DNA of 64,000 nucleotides, taken from Anaeramoeba flamelloides. Lineage: Eukaryota > Metamonada > Anaeramoebidae. The stretch covers positions 186,001-250,000 of the forward strand of contig JANTQA010000075.1 in NCBI GenBank assembly GCA_027625915.1. Reading direction: 5' to 3'. The notes beneath the pieces are model-generated. The model did not search any database. It was not told the origin of the DNA and worked only from the letters and a program-made list of their open reading frames with translations. Shown one piece after another: positions 56,647 through 64,000 of this stretch (positions within the stretch are counted from its first letter, which is position 1; each line of letters starts with the position of its first letter). A program made the position numbers and the translations under genes.

Positions 56647-56653
<7 letters not shown>
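56123..56653. mobile_element. TIR element D, copy 3, bordered by a grown (TA)n tract
   Basis: The left end TAAACCCCGTTCCAAAAATT follows ATATATA. The right end TTTTTGGAATCTAGTTTA runs into about 20 TA units (to 56692). This fits insertion at TA and later slippage expansion of the duplicated dinucleotide. Confidence 0.88.
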
Positions 56654-56697
<44 letters not shown>

Positions 56698-56963
56698 TTC
56701 GTTTTCTTGTATTTTTACATTCTAGAGAAGCCCCAACTAGATTTTACCGATTTTTTAACTCGCCACTAAAAATAATATTGCCTTCATTATTTTTTTTTTT
56801 TATATTGTTTAAATTTTATAATAATATCAATATTTGTAAAAAATAATATATTATGGGGTATTTTCAAAATAGGTAATTCTGTGTTTGATTTTAATAGTCA
56901 GAGTGCTTTATTATTGTACAATATCAAAATAATGGGATTTTTTATCTTTTTTATTCAACAAAA

Positions 56964-57166
56964 TACAGTCAGTTCCACTTTTAAGACATAAACTTTGAAC
57001 AAAATTCAAGGAAACAAAAAAATACCAAATTATGGAACAAAATTCCGACTATGGAAAACAAATTTGAGTAAAAAACATATTTTCCTAATTTTGTGCTTTA
57101 ATTTCAGATTTTTTTGTGTCTTAAATTCCGTTGAAAGTTTATGTCTTAAAAGTGGAACTGACTGTA
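56964..57166. mobile_element. TIR element P, clean 0.2 kb copy
   Basis: TA-flanked ends CAGTCAGTTCCACTTTTAAG and CTTAAAAGTGGAACTGACTG are perfect complements over 20 bp, and the inversion continues through ACATAAACTTT. CAGT ends, TA flanks and tiny size are typical of a Tc1/mariner-derived MITE. Confidence 0.9.
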
Positions 57167-57579
57167 ATTGTTTGATTTTTTATATTTTTTATATATTATA
57201 TTGTGATTTTATTAGTTTTTATCAATATGTTTAGATTACTCATCGTTTTTTTTTTTTTTATGTATCTAATTAATTTTTAATTTAATTATAATATTTGTTA
57301 CCATTAAAACTTATATTGAAAACTTTTTCTTCAAATTTTTAAAATATGTAAAATAGGTCCTTTACCATTAAAAATGAGATTTATTATTATTGGGGATTTC
57401 TAAATTATATTCTAGATGTTTTTCACTAAAAATTTCTTTCAAAAATATAATTTTCAAATTCTTGGTACCATATTATTCATGTTAAGAATACACCTAAAAT
57501 TATTTTTATAGTAAAAACTCCAAAATATAAAAATTAATAACAAAACAATAAAAAGAAGAAAAAAATATTATTTTTTTCA

Positions 57580-57900
57580 TTCGAAAAGATCTAATCAAGT
57601 GGTATAGCAAATCAAAATCACAAAAATATACTTGAATTGTTTGAAAAAGAGTATCCAAAATAACAATTACAATACTTTTCATCAACTTGGTTTATTTTGA
57701 TGGTTGTGAATGTTCAGTCAGGGTAGTGAGGTAAATGTTTAATTTTTAGAATTTCTTCTACCTTTTTGATGATTTATACTTTAATAATTAATGCTTTTTT
57801 GAAATTACTTTTGGGTTTTAATTTTCAAGTTATACATACATTTGTGTTTCTATTTTTTGGATTCATACAATTTATATAAGAAATAACTTGATTTTTTACC
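57580..57900 (+). repeat. Repeat M, diverged copy
   Basis: Contains ACAATTACAATACTTTTCAT, GTTTATTTT and the end TTTTCAAGTTATACATACAT then TTGTGTTT, as in the M copies at 4.3 and 11.1 kb. Confidence 0.55.
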
Positions 57901-58194
57901 TTTATAGTTCCCCTTACCAATAGAAAAAGAAAAACAAATCAACAAAAAAAAAAAAAAAGCAAGATAATAATATTTTTGAAATAAACTCAAAAAAAAAGCA
58001 TATTTTTCCTTAAAATAGTGTTTTTTAATCATGAATCTAAATCTTACTTAATTTAAAAAATACTATTCTAAAAGTTAAAAAATATATATTCTCGATAAAT
58101 GATTAATTACAAGATTAAAATGATCAATTTCACTTTCATCAGAATAAAAAAAAAGTTTTTTGTTAGAAAAAAAAAAACAAAAATAAAAATTTAC

Positions 58195-58358
58195 CTGAAA
58201 AGAAATCATGGAAACTTCATTGTATTTTATAATGTTTGTTATAGAATTATTCGAATCTGTTATCTTTTGAATTATTGTTTTATTATTGTCTAAGCTAGTG
58301 TAGTTTTCTAATTCCAGAAATTGTTGATTACCATTAATGGAAGTTTTATTAATCAATG
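58195..58358 (-). other. Orphan exon, minus strand (unknown protein)
   Basis: Bounded by TTAAAAAG and the donor CAG|GTAAAT, this 164-bp segment is open in one frame: INKTSINGNQQFLELENYTS then LDNNKTIIQKITDSNNSI. It is hydrophilic, with three N-glycosylation-type sequons (NKT, NYT, NNS). This could be a luminal or extracellular part of a protein. I could not connect it to a neighbour by phase: it starts in phase 1 and ends in phase 0, while the membrane-protein exon at 47270 needs phase 2. Confidence 0.4.
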
Positions 58359-59351
58359 CTTTTTAATTCCCAAAACAAAAAAACAAAGGATAAGATATTT
58401 TTTTTATCTTCTATTATAAATTTTACAAATTATGATAAACTTTAAGAAACATTTTAAGGTTTGTTATACATATCAAAATTTTATACTAGAAAATCAATTT
58501 TTTCATCTAATTAATTTTCTCGGTAGGATTGGAACGATTAAAAATACCATGATATACTGAATAAAAATTTATTTTCCTTCGGTTATTATTGTTGTTGATT
58601 GAAAAGATTGATCGATGTGTCAACGGAATTAAACCAACTAGAATAAAACCCTTGATTTGATCGTTGGTTAATTAGTTTCTTTTTTATTATTTTTGAAAAA
58701 TTACTTTTTTTTCCCAATATCTATTCTTTAATCTAAACAATTTTATTGTAAAAATATTGTTGAATTATCCAAAAAGTCATCAACTATTATTTTGTAATTA
58801 TTTTTCCAACGTGATATTTTTATATTTGTCAGGATTCTTCGACAATTATCAAGATTTTATAGAATATAGCAATTTATGATCTTACCACAATATTATCAAT
58901 TCTCACAATTGTTCAAAATAATCCTATTGTTGAAACTTGGTCATGATTTTTGAAACTTTACCATAGCTTGGATAAGAAACCTTCAAATCCTCTAATAATA
59001 ATTCTGATCCATCTAGCTGATTCAAAAAATCATTCTTTGGTTTCTTTTTGAATAATGATGATAAAATACCAACAAAAGTTGCTTAGTTGACCCCGAAAAT
59101 CATGAAACCCTATTTCAATATGAGTCGTTTTATCGAAAGATAATTAATAAGCATTCAAAAATGAGATGATTTGTCGCCTTAAAATATGGAGATAAAAGTT
59201 TCAAACTGATAATTTATGAAAAGATTTTTTACTTTTTATTTTTATTCATAAAAATTAAAATGAATTTAATAAAATGAAATTTTGATGTGTGGAATTGTTT
59301 TAAAACAAAAAAAAATAAATAATTGAAGAAAGGATTAAGAAAGAAAGATAA

Positions 59352-59408
59352 AAAGAATAAAAAGGAAAAGGGAAAAAGGGAAAAGGGAAAAGGGAAAAGG
59401 AAAAAGGA
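59352..59408 (+). repeat. Purine minisatellite AAAAGGG with quadruplex potential
   Basis: A run of GGG triplets separated by four or five A, at least four in a row, lies about 190 bp downstream of the Rac-like gene's stop (its own strand is the C/T-rich one). Four GGG blocks with short loops satisfy the usual G-quadruplex pattern. Confidence 0.85.
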
Positions 59409-59596
59409 TAGGGGTAAGAAAAAAGTCAAAAAATAACACCAAAATTAATAAAAATTAAATTAAATCAAAGGAAAATATTGCTAAGATAAAACATTTTGAA
59501 AAAGTAATTTTTCAAAACATTGGTTCTACTTATTAAGATTTATTATCTTTTAATAATTAAAGTCTTTATTTCTTTTAATGAGAGCGGTGGTTTAAA

Positions 59597-60667
59597 TTAG
59601 AGAATAATACAAATCTTATTTTTAGTTGGTGGTTTTTTTGGATAAAGCACACATTTGATTGCTTCATCAAAGGTCCCTTTCAAATTTTCCTGTGTAAGTG
59701 CACTAAACTCACAATAGTTTTCTGCTCCGATTTCGTTTGCTAATTTTTGGCCTTGTTCAACAGTGAGTGGGGTGATCCCTTGTTGTTGTAAATAGCCTTG
59801 ATCATTTCGAAGATCGATTTTTGTTCCAACTAAAATAAATGGTGTGTTTTCGCAATGGTGTTTAATTTCTTTGAGCCACTACAAAGCGATAAAAAGAAGT
59901 TTTGGGAAAAAGAAAACAATTAAAAAAAAAAAAAAAAAATTAAAAATTTATTTAGTTAAAAAGGAAAGATAGGTGTGTTTTTTTTTTTTGAAATTGGATT
60001 GTTTTTTTTTGAAAAACAATTTCGAAAAAAAAATAAAAAAAAAAAAAAAAAGTTTTTGTTGGAAGAAAGCTTTGATTGTTGGAAGGTAAACCTCGACACT
60101 AAAAAAAAAAAAAAAAAAAAAGAAAGAAACTAAGAAGAAAATTTTGACTGAGTTTCATCTTTTTAAATTCCCAGATCAACTTTAGTTAAAGCCTTGATTC
60201 TTTGTTTCATTGAAATAAAAAAACAAAAAAAAAAAAAAAAAAAAATTTTACTTTGATTCGAATATTTTCCATTGAGGTTTGAGAAACAACTGAAAACATT
60301 AATAAAAACACATCGGTTCCAGGATATGATAAAGGTCTAAGTCTGTCATAATCTTCTTGACCAGCTTTAGAATGGTGAAAAATTGATTTGGCAAGTTTTT
60401 GAAAAAAAAAAAAAAAAATAGGCAAATAACAAATTAATAATTTTGTGTTCAGATGGGTGACGAAAGAAAAGAAAAAAAGTTTGAATTACCTGTATCCCAA
60501 AGTGTCAAAATTACTGGTTTGCCGCCAACATAAACAGTTGTAGAATAATTATCAAACACAGTTGGTACGTATTGTTTTGGAAATTCATTCTTTGAGTAAC
60601 TCATTAATGCACAAGTTTTACCTACTGCACCGTCTCCAACAACCACAAGTTTTAGTTCTTTGGACAT
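59597..60667 (-). CDS. Rac/Rho-family small GTPase (3 exons)
   Basis: Exons 60667-60490, 60364-60252 and 59878-59597 join in phases 1 and 0 to give 190 residues, typical for Rac. All G-boxes are present: P-loop GDGAVGKT, switch [27 protein letters not shown] with the catalytic Gln, GTKIDLR for guanine recognition, and SALTQ. The C-terminus [13 protein letters not shown] ends in a CaaX box with final Leu, predicting geranylgeranylation and membrane anchoring. Rac proteins control actin dynamics, so a role in amoeboid motility or phagocytosis is expected from the family. The Rho insert region ([18 protein letters not shown]) is present. Introns are 125 and 373 bp with donors GTAATT and GTAAAA and acceptors TCTAAAG and TTTGTAG; both contain poly-A or poly-T runs. 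The gene looks complete and intact. Confidence 0.95.
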
Positions 60668-61063
60668 TTAAAATTAAAAAAAAGATTATGAAAAATAAAA
60701 AATAGGAAAAATAAAATCGTTTTTAGGATTTTGTTTTAAAAGATCTTTTTAGTCATTTTTTCAAATTTTTGAAAAACAAGTTCAAATCTTTTTTCAATCA
60801 TTCTATAAAATTTAATTTTGAGTTGGAAACTTCTTGACAACACGATATGTCAAAGAATTATTTCTCAATAAATGAGTTTAAAGAAAAAATTATTTTTCAA
60901 TTTATTTTTTGGCTTGGTGGTTGTTTCCTTTGTTCAGTCCCATACCAAGAAGAAACCAAAATAATAGCATTCAAATTAACCATCTGATTCAATTTAAATC
61001 TTTTTTTAAGGGGTTAGTTAGAATAAAAAAAAACTCATTTAAAATTTGAAAAACAAAATACAG

Positions 61064-61458
61064 TCTATCCAAAACAACCATGAAATTTTTTTCAATATCA
61101 AATTTTGGTGTTGAAGTAAATTTATAAAAAGTTCAATATGGGAATAATAAAGCTTCTATTGAAAAAAAGAAAATTTCTAAAATAAGTCAATATTCAAGAA
61201 TTTAATCTGACTTTCAAAATATAAATTTTCAGTTCCAAAATGACTCTAAACAATAAAAATTCATTAAGAAACAAACGAAAATTTCCTCTAAAAAATGAAT
61301 TTATTTTTCGATCTCTTGAAAAATATTTTTCATATCAACTCATTTATGAAAAAATATTTTCTATATAAGCTTTCTTATTCTTATATTCTTTGATTTCAAA
61401 ATCTATATCAACACCAAAATTTGATATTGAAAAAAATTCACCATAGCCTTGTAACAGT
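61064..61458. mobile_element. TIR element S, about 0.4 kb
   Basis: A 33-bp inverted pair (61081-61113 and 61409-61441; core ATCAAATTTTGGTGTTGA) is the inner part of longer, diverged ends (ACAGTCTATCC at left and, reverse-complemented, ACTGTTACAAGG at right). A single copy is seen here. Confidence 0.65.
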
Positions 61459-61883
61459 TGTAACAAAAAAAATTAACCTCATCTTAAAATTAAAAAGAAA
61501 AAATTTTGATTTTGCTAAATCCTGACTTATTTTAAAATCTATTATCAGAAATAAATTATTTTTAATGAAAGTTTGATCCATTTTACTCTTTTTGAAAAAA
61601 GTTTAAAAATCAACCTATTTTTAAATTATACTCAATAAAAAATTAATTTATTAGAAAGAAATTTTTTCTTCTTCGATTCAAGGGAATTATAAAAAAAGAT
61701 ACTTTAAAAATAAGCCCACTGTATTTTCGAATAACCCAATATAAAAAATATACTTGATTATTAAATATTATTATACTTATTTTAAACTTGAAAAAAAATA
61801 TATTTTCTTCTTTAAACTCATATTTGGAATAAATTTTTTACTTTTTTTTCTATAAGAATTATTACGAGAAAAAGAAACAAACA

Positions 61884-62323
61884 TTAACCATTGTGGAAAA
61901 AAAGTGAAACTGGTAAAAAAGTGAAACATGGTTTTTAATTGGGAACTTTACTGAAAATTCAAAGTAGGGTCAATGAAAAAAAGAATAAATAAATAAATAA
62001 AGATAAAATTAAGTATTCCCCACAATAACAGGTTTTTTAATACTATCTTTTGGTATGGGTTTTTCTTTGATTGATCGATTATTAAAAATTTGTTCAAAAA
62101 AATGACTATTTTTGAGAGCTCCAAAACAACACCAACAATTTCGATAAATCAAGTAGATTTAAATTTTATTTGTTGGATTGATTGAAAATAATATAATGGA
62201 TTATTATTTGAAGTTAATTGGTTTCTTCTTTTTATTGATTTTCCTTTTCATTTCCAGTAATGTTCCCAATTAAAAACCATGTTTCGCTTTTTTTCCATGT
62301 TTAACTTTTTTTCCACAACGGTA
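61884..62323. mobile_element. TIR element H, 0.44 kb copy
   Basis: The ends TTAACCATTGTGGAAAAAAA and, reverse-complemented, TTACCGTTGTGGAAAAAAAG are followed by repeated AAAAAAGTGAAAC blocks and GGTTTTTAATTGGGAAC on both sides. It is the best preserved H copy. Confidence 0.82.
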
Positions 62324-63341
62324 AAAGTCAATTTTTTCTAATAATAAAACTTTTAACAACAAATGGGGAATAATAAGAATAATAAACATTCGGTATAAGT
62401 TGATTTCCTTCTTTTATAAATCTAATCAACCAATTTATTTTCTTAAAAATTCAAAACCAACATTATTAGGGTGAGTGTTAAGATAAACAACAGTGTTCAT
62501 TTTGATCTTAAATTTAAGACCGAAAGAAAATTCCACTAGAAATCAAAATTGTTTTTCAGAATAATAATTTTTACTAATTAATAGCCTGTATATAACACAC
62601 TTTTGCTTGGTCGTTATAGATCTTGAATAAGTAAAAATAAATTTTTTAAAACACTGGCTAATCAAAAAAAAAATAGAAAAAAACGAAAAAAGTGAAAATA
62701 TGTGAAAAAATGATTTCAAAATTTGAAATTCACCAAAATAAATTTTTTTCTTCAAATATCCTCCATTCTAAACTTTTAAAAACATTGGATTCACTCACTC
62801 CAACAGTGACCCTTTGATTGGAAAATAGTTTATATATTATAAATGCCCTCCATTCTTTTTGGAACAAGGTTTGAATGATCTTATATCTACAGATTAAAAT
62901 AATTTTTTTTTTGTTAAATACAGTAATGTCGGTTTTTATTTTTTGTTCTTTGCAAAGTACACAAAAATCACAAAGTAGTAATGAAGAGTTTTGGTTTATG
63001 GAAAAAAATGTGAAACACACTATATAAATGTAAAAGGATAGATTCTTGGCTTGAGAGAAATTTTATAAATAATTTGTAACCTAATTAAATAACGGCTGTG
63101 TGAACAAAATTTGAAATTAGTCAGTGTAAAAAAAAGGTAAAAAAAGAAAATAAAAAATAAAATAATTTTAGTTTTTTGTAGATTTTTCTTATTTATTTTA
63201 GGTATGATTAAAAATTTTAATAGATTTAAATTGCATTAAAATGTAATCAAAAAAGAATGGGTTGAAATTATATAAAAAAAAAAAATAAATAAAAAAAAAA
63301 TAACAAATTAATACCAAATTTAACCAACTAAAAAAAATTGA

Positions 63342-64000
63342 TTAATTATCACTATCTTCGTCAAGAAGATTTTCATTGTCTTCTTCATCTGTATCTATTT
63401 TAGGTTTCTTTTTATTTGAATATACAAGGCTTCCAATTGGGTTTTCTTGTGACAAGCGGTAAATTCGGGTTCTACCGTCAACAGCGATTTCATCAAAATC
63501 GTTATTGTGTAGGTCTTCTTGACCAAAATCTTCTGAAGAAGTGTTTGAAGATTCTTCCGTTTTCTCCTTGTCCTCAGAATTATAATAAATAAACCAATAG
63601 CTGGTTCCTACAATTAAGGATCCGCCAACGATGTTACCAAGGGTTACTGGTACAAGGTTTTTGAAAAAGAAGCTATACCATGTGACGTCAGCATCATAAA
63701 AAATTCCTAAGGGGATAAAGGTCTGGTTAGCGATACTATGTTCGAATCCGATGGCAACAAAGCACATTATTGGCCACCAACATGAAAAGATTTTGGAGAT
63801 GATGTCTTGACTTGCAATGGCCATATACACAGCAATGCAAACTAAAGTATTGCACCCAATACCCCTAAAAAAGGCGGTAAACCACGGCAAGGTTGTTTTC
63901 ATCTCAGCAATTCCTTGGACCTTTGACAAATATGGTTCTTCTGTGAATAAGTCTGTTTGGACGGCAAAGAGCCAAGCCAAAAAGATCGATCCAACCAAAT
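63342..64000 (-). CDS. Formate/nitrite transporter family protein, C-terminal part (runs off the window)
   Basis: The frame ends with TAA at 63342-63344 and is open to the window's right end. Only the last part of the protein is here. FNT-family features are visible: WFTAFFRGIGCNTLVCIAVY, then WWPIMCFVAIGFEHSIANQT, the loop FIPLGIFYDADVTWYSFFFK, and NLVPVTLGNIVGGSLIVGTS in the last membrane segment. FNT proteins are pentameric channel-like carriers of formate, nitrite, lactate or hydrosulfide across the plasma membrane. A hydrophilic tail of about 75 residues is acidic (EEDNENLLDEDSDN) with a basic patch (NKKKPKID), longer than in bacterial members. No intron is seen in this part. An anaerobic host excreting formate or lactate would fit, but that is inference. 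Confidence 0.93.
   Translation of the reverse strand, partial: LVGSIFLAWLFAVQTDLFTEEPYLSKVQGIAEMKTTLPWFTAFFRGIGCNTLVCIAVYMAIASQDIISKIFSCWWPIMCFVAIGFEHSIANQTFIPLGIFYDADVTWYSFFFKNLVPVTLGNIVGGSLIVGTSYWFIYYNSEDKEKTEESSNTSSEDFGQEDLHNNDFDEIAVDGRTRIYRLSQENPIGSLVYSNKKKPKIDTDEEDNENLLDEDSDN

Larger units (their letters stand above)
60668..63341. other. Intergenic region with two TIR elements
   Basis: Holds element S (61064-61458) and element H (61884-62323), plus A/T-rich sequence. TTAAGGGGTTAG at 61010 resembles a TTAA-type element end without a visible partner. No gene is recognised. Confidence 0.5.

Overview
This 64 kb window is very A+T-rich eukaryotic DNA with spliceosomal introns, long poly-A/poly-T runs, Asn- and Gln-rich low-complexity coding, and many small transposable elements. 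It looks like a free-living amoeboid protist. Anaeramoeba-like metamonads or amoebozoans fit the mix of gene families, but the sequence alone does not settle the lineage. I saw no tRNA, rRNA, CRISPR array, LTR element or virus-like element.

Layout, left to right. 0-1.4 kb: decayed LINE 3' end (minus strand) and a palindromic repeat. 2.4-3.9 kb: C-terminal half of a BEACH-WD40 protein gene (plus) whose 5' half is missing or decayed. 6.6-12.4 kb: nodulin-like MFS transporter (plus, 3 exons), with a 3.9 kb second intron holding a repeat inside which sits a 1.8 kb foldback element with a 10-bp target duplication, which itself holds a TTAA-flanked element. 16.1-27.4 kb: very large USP9X/USP34-class deubiquitinase (minus, at least 3 exons). 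27.4-33.4 kb: transposon-only stretch, including a three-level nest. 33.5-34.2 kb: ribosomal protein uL5/L11 (minus, 2 exons). 34.4-39.6 kb: more elements and a LINE reverse-transcriptase remnant (minus). 39.7-47.4 kb: small four-pass membrane protein (minus, 5 exons) with a 6.95 kb intron filled with elements. 46.6-50.5 kb: weak candidate plus-strand exons. 53.3-54.1 kb: two-RRM RNA-binding protein (minus, 2 exons). 58.2-58.4 kb: an orphan exon (minus). 59.6-60.7 kb: Rac/Rho-like GTPase (minus, 3 exons). 63.3-64 kb: C-terminal part of a formate/nitrite transporter (minus) running off the window.

The genes are unrelated housekeeping, signalling and transport functions; no pathway or operon logic links them. 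The main story is genome architecture. At least ten families of short terminal-inverted-repeat elements (TA-, TTAA- and 10-bp-target types), 5'-truncated LINEs and a palindromic repeat account for most non-coding DNA. Long introns of otherwise compact genes are where these elements accumulate. Reading across introns by splice phase was needed for nearly every gene.
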